Counted from the first letter of the stretch, positions 5,428-13,165 are shown. The stretch: 20,695 nucleotides of DNA from Chloroflexota bacterium (GCA_022561095.1 JADFRV010000022.1:1-20695); one strand, 5' to 3'. Program-made: numbers and translations. Notes: generated from the letters alone by a model not told the origin.

Positions 5428-5820
5428 TGGTGCCGTGCTTAGGCTCGTGATTCTGCGAATCTGCGGGCCTCAACTCTACCTGTTTATCATCGCCAGCTTC
5501 GTAATTCTGCGAATCCGTCTTGTCGCCCCTAATCGTGCCTTCGTCCACCCCCAGCACACCCGCCGATACCCCACAGGCTCACTATCGCCTCCCGCACCCC
5601 TGCGCGGCCTTACACGGCCCCAGCGGGCACGAGGGCGCTAACGCTACCAAGTGACGGAACAGCCGCGCCCTGCAACGCCTGTGGGCTAGGCCACTCTCTG
5701 CGCGTGGCTTAGATGCTCCGCTTCTGCGTGATGTGACCACGAGAGATTGTCGCGGCGCCGCGACATTTCGTATTCATTACTTACACTTCCGAAATGGGCG
5801 AGCGGTATGAACGCTTGGCC
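5417..5820 (-). pseudogene. Decayed DNA-binding gene (LSWSHH / HTH type)
   Basis: The reverse strand carries two recognisable pieces in different frames. Upstream is YEMSRRRDNLSWSHHAEAEH, followed by LSHAQRVA, a TAG (5688-5686), GRGCSVTW and two further TAGs. This matches the SRRR-x-NLSWSHH...WSV..LR core of ParB-like and phage DNA-binding proteins. Downstream, in another frame, is LGVDEGTIRGDKTDSQNYEA, a helix-turn-helix of the same protein type, ending at TAG 5417. At least one frameshift and three amber codons separate them. Similar-looking codons extend upstream to about 5880. Decay is the simplest explanation. Confidence 0.45.
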
Positions 5821-6682
5821 CTACCTTATGATGGCCGAAGGAAAGAGTAGGTTTGCGAATTCGCAGACCTGTGAAAACCTCTATCGTGCTGTATCGCCCG
5901 TAGGATGGGAACCCCTGCCCATAGGCGGGAGAGTATACCGGCCCCACCTATGGCGGCTCAGATAGGGACTTGGGGAGCCAGCCCCGCCTATGAGGGATGC
6001 CGCCGGGGTAAGCAGGCCACAGGCTAACCGTAGCCTGACTGCCTCTGAGGTAGTGGTATGGGCCTCTGAGGTAGCGATATGGCTGCGCTCTGAGCATCGG
6101 GACACGGTGAGCATATCAATGCCGAACGCAGGATACCGCTACTCACCGGATGGCAGACAGTCGCGGCGGGCCATCCCTAGAGGGATAGATAAGGTTACCC
6201 CTCTCGCCCTCTCCGACGCCCAGCGCCGTAGGGTTATCCGAGAGGTGGCGGGCCAGCATCACGTCCGCGACGTTGACGGCCACTAGGGGCGGTACGTCTG
6301 CCCCGACTGCCCCGATGATCGGGACACCCCCGCCGTTCAAGCCTACCGGCCCACTGGCGATATACCGAGCACGAGCAACAGACGGGCCACAAGGTTTACG
6401 CCTACGTCTGCTGTGGCTTCCACTAGTAGAGATCGCGTGGCTAGCGGAGAACGCGCCTGAGCCGCCGCTGATAGGGCCTAGTGCTGTCCTGGCGGTGTTG
6501 GGGGTGCTGAGGCGGGCGGGGTATCTAATAGGGGTGTTACAGCGCGGACGCTGCCTGAGCCCGCCATACTGCTACTGTCCTACGCCGAAGCCGGGATAAC
6601 TACCCCCGACATAGCGGCTTGGCCCGCCTAATGGTTATAGGGGTTTCGCGGCCCCGGTACGCGAAACAGGGAGCGCCCAGGC
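5821..6682. other. Stretch without a supportable gene
   Basis: Stops are dense in all frames. Fragments resembling zinc knuckles appear on the + strand (RYVCPDCPDD near 6290, RRCPHCPCS near 6795) in short frames without starts or ribosome sites. A reverse frame with Pro-rich codons (6570-6340) is broken by TAGs. There is also a perfect 8-bp hairpin, GTTTCGCG/CGCGAAAC (6643-6667). The stretch lies where a large terminase gene would be expected, but I could not find terminase motifs. It is probably degraded sequence. Confidence 0.4.
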
Positions 6683-6805
6683 TTAACGGCGACCCGGTAG
6701 CCGATAGGCGAGAGCGGCCAGCGGTTCGGGCTCAGGGGCTTCTTTTAGGGGCCGTCTGTCTACGAGAGATAACACCCTTACGTCACCAACCGTCGCTGTC
6801 CCCAC
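6683..6805 (-). CDS. Possible 40-aa protein
   Basis: GTG at 6805 with AGGGA about 3 nt upstream; the product includes VGDVRVLSLVDRRPLKEAPE and ends LPGRR. It follows the zinc-ribbon gene in the same direction, and its composition resembles that of its neighbours. A competing 14-codon frame starts at 6820. Low certainty. Confidence 0.25.
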   Translation of the reverse strand: MGTATVGDVRVLSLVDRRPLKEAPEPEPLAALAYRLPGRR

Positions 6806-6836
6806 TGTCCCTGTTCACTCATAGACCGTCGCCCTA

Positions 6837-7073
6837 TCAGTTGCGGCAGAGGTTAATAGGCGGGAGGTAGATAACGGTAGCGGCTAGTAGTCGCCCCAGT
6901 GGCCCCACCTTCGCCAGCAGCAGGGGGTCGAACGGTCTCAGGTACTCTTCGGGGGGGATCGGCCTAATGGGCGGACAGTAGCTGCACATGCTCCACGCCC
7001 ACAACCCGTCCATCTCATAGACCGTGGGCCATCCGGGCTCGGCGTTACATACGGGGCAGAGGCTTGTCGTCAT
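6837..7073 (-). CDS. Zinc-ribbon protein following the terminase-like gene
   Basis: A 78-residue product with two cysteine knuckles, CPVC and CSYC, 19 residues apart (MTTSLCPVCNAEPGWPTVYE ... MCSYC). It ends in a short hydrophobic stretch (LLAATVIYLPPINLCRN). The ATG at 7073 overlaps the preceding gene by 29 nt. The frame is open further upstream, so the start is not settled. It is the last clear gene of the leftward late operon. The zinc site suggests nucleic-acid or protein binding; no family recognised. Confidence 0.6.
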   Translation of the reverse strand: MTTSLCPVCNAEPGWPTVYEMDGLWAWSMCSYCPPIRPIPPEEYLRPFDPLLLAKVGPLGRLLAATVIYLPPINLCRN

Positions 7074-7743
7074 CCGAGTAGAAATTAAACTGTACGTTGA
7101 CCTGGGCCGCGCTGTCGCCGTCTCTCTTCTGTAGTTTGTCGGTACCAGTACCGGCGTAGAAGTTCCAAGTCCCAGCCTGCTTAGCGATCTCCTTGGCTGC
7201 AACCATGCGGGCTATCGCGGCTAATGGGCCGGGGTGATCGTTAGCGGCGATCCCTGCTAACCCCTCCGCTTGGTCTAGGACGGAGTGCATCATGCCCTGC
7301 GAGCGACGGACGATCCTAGCCCAGTCCGCCATTATCTCCGGTGCCTCTTTGTTTACTGTAACTTCCCTGAATCGCCGCCACCAATTCCAGCCTGTGCGTT
7401 CAGACACGCCGACTTGCTCACTAGCTGAGGCTATGGAGTGACCCTGCATATGTAGAGCGACAAGCTGCGCCTTCGACTCATCCGAAGTGTGGTGCGGTGC
7501 CTGCCTGGGAATCAGGCCCTTACCGTTCCCGCCCGTGACTATCTCATCGGGGCTGACGATCCGCGCCTTCGGTCGGTCAGGTTCGGTTAGTTCCTTACGC
7601 CACTGTACGAGCGCCGGATGGGAAGGGGTATCTTCGCCGGGGAATAGTCTACCTAGCTCAGCCGCCGCCTTGCGGGTGCTGTACCCCTCCTGGGCCAGCG
7701 CCTTAGCTTTGGCGACTATCTCATCGCGGAAGTAGTGAGCCAT
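7045..7743 (-). CDS. Terminase small subunit-like protein with two HTH segments
   Basis: A 232-residue protein. Residues 5-50 (RDEIVAKAKALAQEGYSTRK, then AAAELGRLFPGED...HPALVQWRKEL) form a first helix-turn-helix. Residues about 85-125 (KAQLVALHMQGHSIASASEQ, then VGVSERTGWNWWRRF) form a second of the type used by phage small terminases. A helical oligomerisation-like region follows. The tail AAQVNVQFNFYSDDDKPLPR resembles the beta-strand tail of small terminases. Small terminases recognise packaging sites and recruit the large ATPase subunit, which is not found here. ATG 7743 has GAGGGG close upstream and overlaps the preceding gene by 28 nt. A transposase-like HTH protein is the main alternative. 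Confidence 0.65.
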   Translation of the reverse strand: MAHYFRDEIVAKAKALAQEGYSTRKAAAELGRLFPGEDTPSHPALVQWRKELTEPDRPKARIVSPDEIVTGGNGKGLIPRQAPHHTSDESKAQLVALHMQGHSIASASEQVGVSERTGWNWWRRFREVTVNKEAPEIMADWARIVRRSQGMMHSVLDQAEGLAGIAANDHPGPLAAIARMVAAKEIAKQAGTWNFYAGTGTDKLQKRDGDSAAQVNVQFNFYSDDDKPLPRM

Positions 7744-8093
7744 CGCCCCTCAGTATGGCAGGGTGAAAGTTCCCGGTGCCGGGAAAGTCTGTCGTGGTCA
7801 AAGTTGTAACCGGTTACAAACTCTCTCTTGGCCCCATCACGAAATGCGCCGCAGATATGATTCACGATCCAGAAATCTCTCTTACTGGGGCTGCCATCAC
7901 GTAATGAGGCGGCTAACGTGGAGTGTTTACCCCTGTTCTCCGGGTTACTGTCGGGGCCCACGAGCTTGCCTGTGCGGATGGTGACTAGCTGTTGAAGTAC
8001 GCTTGAAGCCACTACCGGCGTATCGCCTGATTCCCTTGACGGGAGTACGTGTCGCAGTAGGTAGCGGAAAGCTCCGCGAAATCCGATACGCAT
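7716..8093 (-). CDS. Hypothetical phage protein, 125 aa
   Basis: Starts MRIGFRGAFRYLLRHVLPSR. It is basic, with a well-composed middle (SPSKRDFWIVNHICGAFRDG, then AKREFVTGYNFDHDRL). It sits between the small membrane protein and the terminase-like gene, overlapping the latter by 28 nt. A GGA lies about 8 nt before the ATG. No membrane segment or known domain. Position in a compact, one-direction operon is the main support. Confidence 0.55.
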   Translation of the reverse strand: MRIGFRGAFRYLLRHVLPSRESGDTPVVASSVLQQLVTIRTGKLVGPDSNPENRGKHSTLAASLRDGSPSKRDFWIVNHICGAFRDGAKREFVTGYNFDHDRLSRHRELSPCHTEGRWLTTSAMR

Positions 8094-8125
8094 TTAGTTA
8101 TCCAGCCGCCCCCGTGACGTAACGG

Positions 8126-8296
8126 TCATCGCCGCCCAATTCGTATCCCTGCGAATCCTGCGCCCAGCGCGGCCACGGTAGCCACAGAGACAGAGAACAG
8201 CGTCCCGTTCACGCCCTGACTCAGCGCGTAGAGCTGCATAACGGTAATCAGGAACGCGACCCAGGCGAGCAGGATAAGCGCTGGGAGCCTCTTCAC
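8126..8296 (-). CDS. Small two-helix membrane protein (holin-like)
   Basis: A 56-residue product whose GTG start (8296-8294) overlaps the stop of the zinc-finger gene as GTGA, a sign of translational coupling. It has two hydrophobic segments (ALILLAWVAFLITVMQLYAL and TLFSVSVATVAALGAGFAGI) joined by a short polar turn, with a basic end (RIGRR). Size and topology fit small phage holins or inner-membrane accessory proteins, but no lysis enzyme is seen nearby. It is easy to miss because a longer frame covers it. Confidence 0.6.
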   Translation of the reverse strand: MKRLPALILLAWVAFLITVMQLYALSQGVNGTLFSVSVATVAALGAGFAGIRIGRR

Positions 8297-8775
8297 TTCG
8301 TTTTGTGGCCCCTGTGTAGGTGAGTGTCGCGCCCCCCCTCGCTGTCAAAGAACCGCTCGCAGTCCTCAACCGTACAGTCATAACCACGCGGCGCGGACGC
8401 TGAAAACTGCCGGTCGCGGGCGGCTAGGGCTTGGTCTTCGTGATGCTCCCGTGCCTTTCGCCGGTTCGCATCGGCTACGCGGCTCTCAAACGTCTTGAGA
8501 CAGGCAGGCGTGATGTCAACAGGGACGGCACCGGAATTGCTGCCTATAGCGTGTATGGGGACGTGGACGGCCCTTGCAACGCCGTCCTCATCTGATAGGG
8601 TTGTGAACGCGTCACCCGGTACGGTTGCGTTGCAGATGTAGCAAGAGCGTCGGTTAGTTGACGGGGCCGCTGGGGAGTCGTTTTCCCGCTCCTTTTTGCC
8701 CTTTAGCTTGCCGGACGCAAAACGCTCCTGCGTTGGTTCCTTACTCTCTGTCTGTACGGCGGCGTCGGTTGCCAT
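8293..8775 (-). CDS. Protein with CxxC knuckle and classical C2H2 zinc finger
   Basis: A 160-residue protein starting at ATG 8775 after GGGAGAG. The N-terminal 35 residues are Lys/Glu/Ser-rich. A CYIC pair (about residues 45-48) may bind zinc with a later cysteine (ITPACLKTF). A basic helical stretch follows. The C-terminus is DCTVEDCERFFDSEGGRDTH followed by LHRGH. Its spacing, C-x4-C-x12-H-x4-H with a conserved aromatic, is that of a classical C2H2 finger. Such fingers are common in eukaryotes and archaeal viruses but unusual in bacterial phages. The location between two short structural-type genes and the membrane protein suggests a phage DNA- or protein-binding factor; the exact role is unknown. 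Confidence 0.7.
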   Translation of the reverse strand: MATDAAVQTESKEPTQERFASGKLKGKKERENDSPAAPSTNRRSCYICNATVPGDAFTTLSDEDGVARAVHVPIHAIGSNSGAVPVDITPACLKTFESRVADANRRKAREHHEDQALAARDRQFSASAPRGYDCTVEDCERFFDSEGGRDTHLHRGHKTK

Positions 8776-8783
8776 ATCTCTCC

Positions 8784-9002
8784 CTACCCCGGATACACAT
8801 TCGTTTTGCCGTCGATGTAGTCCCGGCGGGCTTTGTTGATGTTTGTCTTGCCACCAGTAGCGCCGGGGGCAAGGTTCGCGCCCTTACCCTTGGCCGCTTT
8901 GATGGCTGCCTTCTGCTCTGCTGCGGCCTTGCCTTGCTGGGAGCCCCTACGGAACCCCTCTTGCCTTGCCGCTTCCTCCCGAACCCTATCCTGGGTATAC
9001 AT
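8784..9002 (-). CDS. 72-aa protein with shared C-terminal KTNVYPG peptide
   Basis: Starts MYTQDRVREEAARQEGFRRG. The first 40 residues are a charged Ala/Gln/Lys helix, then a Gly-rich hinge (GANLAPGATGGKTN). The final 16 residues, KARRDYIDGKTNVYPG, nearly match the end of the upstream gene's product. Its ATG lies inside the last codons of that gene (17-nt overlap), with AAGG upstream. It ends with TAG 9 nt before the next gene's ATG. Looks like a small scaffold-, decoration- or cargo-type phage protein; the function is not known. Confidence 0.65.
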   Translation of the reverse strand: MYTQDRVREEAARQEGFRRGSQQGKAAAEQKAAIKAAKGKGANLAPGATGGKTNINKARRDYIDGKTNVYPG

Positions 9003-9393
9003 TCGTCTTGCCTTCGTGGTAGTCTTGGCGGGCTTTGTTCTTATTGGCCTTATTGACTACGGGTGTCCGCGCTGCGCTGGCTGCGGCGGCGCTGGAAGCG
9101 GCCCTCTCCGGCCCGCGCTGGTGCGTTCGCATGAACCGCTGATAGTTCGCGTAGACTTCGGTGTCTTCGCCCTCAAACGATTCTCCCTGCGCGATAGCAT
9201 CCATCCGCCCTAGAATCTCCCTGGCGGTCTCCCTATCGGCACCTTCATTGACAGCCTGTACGATCTGCTGCCCGGCCATCTTTAGAGCGCCAATCGTCTG
9301 CTGGGCTGCTAGCGCCGCCTGCGCCTGCGTCTGGGAATCCATCTGTGCCTGCGAGGGCGTCCGGCCCTCGTCGTCGTAAAGCTCGTCTGGCAT
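8986..9393 (-). CDS. 135-aa first gene of the late operon, KTNVYPG-tailed
   Basis: The frame opens at a GTG (9438), but ATG 9393 (MPDELYDDEGRTPSQAQ) has AAAGGAG at a normal distance and is chosen. Acidic start, then a Gln/Ala-rich helix (QMDSQTQAQAALAAQQTIGA) and a second helical region (about residues 50-95), then an Ala/Ser linker. The last 16 residues are KARQDYHEGKTNVYPG, as in the next gene. This helical, Ala/Gln-rich make-up fits a scaffolding or head-tail accessory protein, but no family was recognised. An extended -10 promoter and a strong hairpin lie in its 5' leader. Confidence 0.65.
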   Translation of the reverse strand: MPDELYDDEGRTPSQAQMDSQTQAQAALAAQQTIGALKMAGQQIVQAVNEGADRETAREILGRMDAIAQGESFEGEDTEVYANYQRFMRTHQRGPERAASSAAAASAARTPVVNKANKNKARQDYHEGKTNVYPG

Positions 9394-9462
9394 CGTGTGT
9401 TCTCCTTTGTCCGAATTGTCCGATCTGTCCGATGTCACGGGGCCGGAGCCTCTATAAGCAGA

Positions 9463-9499
9463 GGGTCGGACAACTCCTGCTGTGGAGGCTGTCCGACCC
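9463..9499. other. Strong hairpin in the late-operon leader
   Basis: GGGTCGGACA (9463-9472) pairs perfectly with TGTCCGACCC (9490-9499). Four further pairs, CTCC/GGAG, lie inside and close a 6-nt loop. No T-run follows on either strand. It sits between the promoter at 9511-9519 and the first gene, so it would form in the mRNA leader. Confidence 0.6.
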
Positions 9500-9510
9500 C
9501 GATCTCACTA

Positions 9511-9519
9511 ATTATATCA
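9511..9519 (-). promoter_or_regulatory. Extended -10 promoter of the leftward late operon
   Basis: TGATATAAT on the reverse strand: a perfect -10 with the TGn extension and no recognisable -35. The transcript would begin near 9504, giving a leader of about 110 nt. The twin units at 3937-4158 use the related TGGTATAAT. Confidence 0.5.
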
Positions 9520-9548
9520 CTACTCAGAAGCGCCCATTTACGCTCCGC

Positions 9549-9584
9549 TGACAGCCCGATTGACAGCCACACTGACGGCCAACA
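9549..9584 (+). repeat. Three 12-bp iteron-like units
   Basis: TGACAGCCCGAT, TGACAGCCACAC and TGACGGCCAACA stand head to tail. The first two resemble the pair at 4580-4603. They lie about 70 bp from the apparent end of the element. Confidence 0.6.
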
Positions 9585-9649
9585 GCCTACGTTAGCGGAC
9601 TTCCACGGACGATAAACAGATACGGGGAGGGGTATTCCTACCTACTGGA

Positions 9650-10030
9650 CGGTACCAAGACTTCCGCGCGGTAGGTGCGGAGGTAGCGGTGATCTCCTTC
9701 GCCCAACGCCGGGCTATGGAGCACTACGCACGCGACATGCGGATACCGTTCCCGTTGCTCTCCGACCCGGAGCGAGCCGCCTACAGAGCGTACGGGCTGC
9801 GCAAGGGCGGCCTCTGGAGCATCTTTGGGCCCAAAACCGTCTGGGAGTACGTAAAGCTCATCGCGCGCGGGCGACTCTTCCGCGGTATTGAGGCCGATCC
9901 TTTCCAGCTGGGCGGCGATTTCGTCATCGATGGAACGGGTATAGTGCGCTTCGCCCACCGCAGCGAGGACCCGGCTGACCGGCCGGCGATGGACCGGCTT
10001 CTCCAGGCCGTTCGCAGCCCGGCCCGCTAG
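9650..10030 (+). pseudogene. Peroxiredoxin-like (AhpC/TSA) gene lacking its 5' part
   Basis: The recognisable protein begins abruptly at YQDFRAVGAEVAVISFAQRR and continues to the natural end (stop at 10030). It includes the family features PFPLLSDPERAAYRAYGL and GGDFVIDGTGIVRFAHRSED. The N-terminal 40-50 residues, including the redox cysteine strand, are absent, and upstream codons are unrelated element sequence. A GTG at 9689 could still start a 113-residue fragment, but it would be inactive as a peroxidase. The break coincides with the change from element to host, so integration, deletion or a misassembly cut the gene here. Confidence 0.75.
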
Positions 10031-10043
10031 CTCGCCTATCTCC

Positions 10044-10073
10044 TTGACGCCCTCAGCGACGAACCGATACAAT
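10044..10073 (+). promoter_or_regulatory. ffh promoter
   Basis: TTGACG (10044-10049), an 18-bp spacer, TACAAT (10068-10073). The start of transcription, near 10080, leaves only about 6 nt before the ATG at 10087. With no ribosome site visible, a leaderless or near-leaderless message is likely. Confidence 0.7.
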
Positions 10074-10086
10074 CCTCTCCGTAACT

Positions 10087-11415
<1,329 letters not shown>

Positions 11416-11449
11416 GCAAACCCGATAACCCGCACACTGGAGGTGCTTA

Positions 11450-12250
11450 TTGCTCCGAATCCGTCTTTCCAGAGTAGGTAAGAAGAAGCAACCGTCCTAT
11501 AGGCTCGTCGTCGCTGACTCACGGGCGCCGCGCGATGGCGCCTTCATCAAGATCATCGGACACTACAACCCGCGCACGGACCCAACTACATTGGTGGTGA
11601 AGGAAGACGAGGCGGTAGAGTGGCTCAGCCGCGGCGCCCAGCCCTCAGACACAGTCGCCAAGCTGCTCACCCGCATCGGCGTGATGGAGCGCGCCGGCCG
11701 GGCGCCGGTGGTGTGGGACCGCAAGACGCCCGTCAAGCCGAAGAAGGCAGCAGTGGAGGAGGCCCCTGCAGCGGCGCCGGCCGCCGCCGCCAAGGAAGAG
11801 ACGCCGGCGAAGGCTGAAGCCCCAGCCGAAGAGACAAAGGCGGAGGCGAAGGCCGAAGCCCCAGCCGAAGAGGCGAAGGCTGAAGCCCCAGCCGAAGAGA
11901 CGAAGGCGGAGGCGAAGGCTGAGGTGAAGGCCGAAGCCCCAGCCGAAGAGGCGAAGGCGGAGGCTGAAGCGGCCCCTGAGGTCCCCGCAGCAAAGGCGGC
12001 GCCGAAGGGTAAAGCGGCTGCAGCAAGGAAGACGAAGGCGAAGGCCGAAGCCCCAGCCGAAGAGGTGAAGGCGGAGGCTGAAACGGGCCCTGAGGCCCCC
12101 GCAGCAAAGGCGGCGCCGAAGGGTAAGGCGGCTGCGGCAAGGAAGGCGAAGGCGAAGGCGGAGGCTGAAGCCGAGCCCGCAGCCGAGGCCGCTACGGAGG
12201 AGACCGAGGCGGAAGGCGAAACCCCAGACGAGAGCAAAGCCACGGAGTAG
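11450..12250 (+). CDS. rpsP: Ribosomal protein S16 with a very long Ala/Lys/Glu-rich tail
   Basis: Residues 1-85 are S16 (MLRIRLSRVGKKKQPSYRLV, RAPRDGAFIKIIGHYNPRTD), a small-subunit assembly protein normally of 75-90 residues. Here it continues to 266 residues with a low-complexity tail of KAEAPAEE(T/A)KAEA units. A longer repeat of about 35 residues (PAAKAAPKGKAAAARK...) occurs twice. The start is TTG at 11450 with GGAGG about 6 nt upstream. It begins 34 nt after ffh and ends 3 nt before khpA. The tail is alternately basic and acidic and probably disordered. Tails of this kind on ribosomal proteins occur in some Chloroflexota and Actinobacteria; its purpose is unknown. Confidence 0.95.
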   Translation: MLRIRLSRVGKKKQPSYRLVVADSRAPRDGAFIKIIGHYNPRTDPTTLVVKEDEAVEWLSRGAQPSDTVAKLLTRIGVMERAGRAPVVWDRKTPVKPKKAAVEEAPAAAPAAAAKEETPAKAEAPAEETKAEAKAEAPAEEAKAEAPAEETKAEAKAEVKAEAPAEEAKAEAEAAPEVPAAKAAPKGKAAAARKTKAKAEAPAEEVKAEAETGPEAPAAKAAPKGKAAAARKAKAKAEAEAEPAAEAATEETEAEGETPDESKATE

Positions 12251-12253
12251 CCC

Positions 12254-12481
12254 ATGAAAGAGCTCATCGAATTCATGGCCCGCGCCATCGTCGACTACCC
12301 GGATGAGGTTGAAGTGACCGAGGAGGAGACGGAAGATCAGATCGTGTTCCACCTCAAGGTCGCGGAATCGGACATGGGCAAGGTTATCGGCAAGCAGGGT
12401 CGCATCGCCAACGCCATGCGCACCCTGCTCAAGGTGGCCGCCATCCGCAGAGAGACGAAGGCGATCCTAGAGATCGGCTAG
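12254..12481 (+). CDS. khpA: KH-domain RNA-binding protein KhpA
   Basis: A 75-residue single KH domain (YlqC family) with the RNA-binding GKVIGKQGR loop and the usual MKELIEFMARAIVDYPDEVE start. KhpA proteins bind RNA, often with KhpB, and influence translation and cell-wall synthesis. It stands 3 nt after rpsP and 17 nt before rimM, its standard genomic place, so it is probably co-transcribed with both. Confidence 0.92.
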   Translation: MKELIEFMARAIVDYPDEVEVTEEETEDQIVFHLKVAESDMGKVIGKQGRIANAMRTLLKVAAIRRETKAILEIG

Positions 12482-12498
12482 CGCCGACGCGGGCGGCT

Positions 12499-13023
12499 AT
12501 GGAAAAGGTCCCGCCCGGACACGTCGCCGTGGGTCGCATAGGCCCCGCCTGGGGCGTGCGCGGCGCTGTCAAGGTCATCCCCCTGGTGGACAAGCGGGAG
12601 AGGCTCGCCCGCGGGCGCAGCGTCACCGTGGATGACGAACGTCGCGTCATCGAAAGCTCACGTTGGCAGAAAGGGCTCGTCTATCTCAAGCTGTCCGGCA
12701 TCGATGACCGCGAGGCGGCCTCCTCTCTGCGGGACCGCTTCCTCGTCGTCCCAGAGAGCGAGCTGGAGCCGCTGCCGGAAGGGCAGTACTACCGCTTCCA
12801 GCTAATCGGCCTGGAGGTGCGCAGCGCGACCGGCACCGTCCTGGGCCGCGTCACCGATATCCTGACCACCGGCGCCAACGATGTCTACATCGTCCGCAGC
12901 GAGAAGCGCGAGATCCTGGTGCCCGCGACCGAAGAGGTGATCAAGGAGATCGACGTTGAGCGTGGTCTCATGCTGATCGAGGAGATTCCGGGGCTGATCC
13001 CCGAGCCCCCCAGGAAAGGGTGA
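12499..13023 (+). CDS. rimM: Ribosome maturation factor RimM
   Basis: A 174-residue protein. The N-terminal RimM barrel begins VAVGRIGPAWGVRGAVKVIP, followed by DREAASSLRDRFL. The C-terminal PRC-barrel has YYRFQLIGLEV and TGANDVYIV, ending in the usual acidic EEIPGLI motif. RimM binds S19 and helps fold the 3' domain of 16S rRNA in the 30S subunit. It closes the cluster that contains rpsP. The usual trmD and rplS genes do not follow; two tRNA genes come instead. Confidence 0.95.
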   Translation: MEKVPPGHVAVGRIGPAWGVRGAVKVIPLVDKRERLARGRSVTVDDERRVIESSRWQKGLVYLKLSGIDDREAASSLRDRFLVVPESELEPLPEGQYYRFQLIGLEVRSATGTVLGRVTDILTTGANDVYIVRSEKREILVPATEEVIKEIDVERGLMLIEEIPGLIPEPPRKG

Positions 13024-13050
13024 CGCCCGCCGGAGCCGCTTCGCCTTTCC

Positions 13051-13080
13051 TTGACGCCCTTTCGGGGGGCTACCTATAAT
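13051..13080 (+). promoter_or_regulatory. tRNA operon promoter
   Basis: TTGACG, an 18-bp spacer and a perfect TATAAT. Its context, CCTTGACGCCCT, is identical to that of the ffh promoter. Transcription would begin about 3 nt before the tRNA-Ala gene. Confidence 0.8.
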
Positions 13081-13089
13081 CGATGCGGT

Positions 13090-13165
13090 GGGGATATAGC
13101 TCAATTGGGAGAGCGCTGCCTTCGCATGGCAGAGGTTGCGGGTTCGAGTCCCGCTATCTCCACCA
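13090..13165 (+). tRNA. tRNA-Ala (anticodon CGC)
   Basis: Complete cloverleaf: acceptor GGGGATA with TATCTCC, D-arm AGCTCAATTGGGAGAGC, anticodon stem CTGCC/GGCAG with loop TTCGCAT, T-arm GGTTCGAGTCC, and an encoded CCA. Confidence 0.95.

Noticed and set aside
4281..6260. Systematic TAG recoding (amber read as an amino acid) in the element
   Set aside because: Several frames in this zone are interrupted only by TAG. However, clearly intact element genes (8986-9393, 8784-9002, 5038-5427) use TAG as their stop, the long primase and terminase-like frames contain none, and no suppressor tRNA was seen. Frameshifts in the same places favour decay.
5747..6599. Rightward genes in 5747-5965, 5990-6286 and 6273-6599
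   Set aside because: No ribosome sites, no recognisable domains, and the first one begins like the reverse-strand protein (MSRRRD) only because it starts in a perfect palindrome. Treated as shadows or debris.
7716..8093. CRISPR or other array of spaced repeats near the late operon
   Set aside because: No set of three or more evenly spaced identical repeats of 20-40 bp was found anywhere in the window.
8094..8387. 97-residue reverse frame over the zinc-finger gene end
   Set aside because: It overlaps the zinc-finger gene. The better explanation is the coupled 56-residue membrane protein in another frame, starting at the GTGA overlap.
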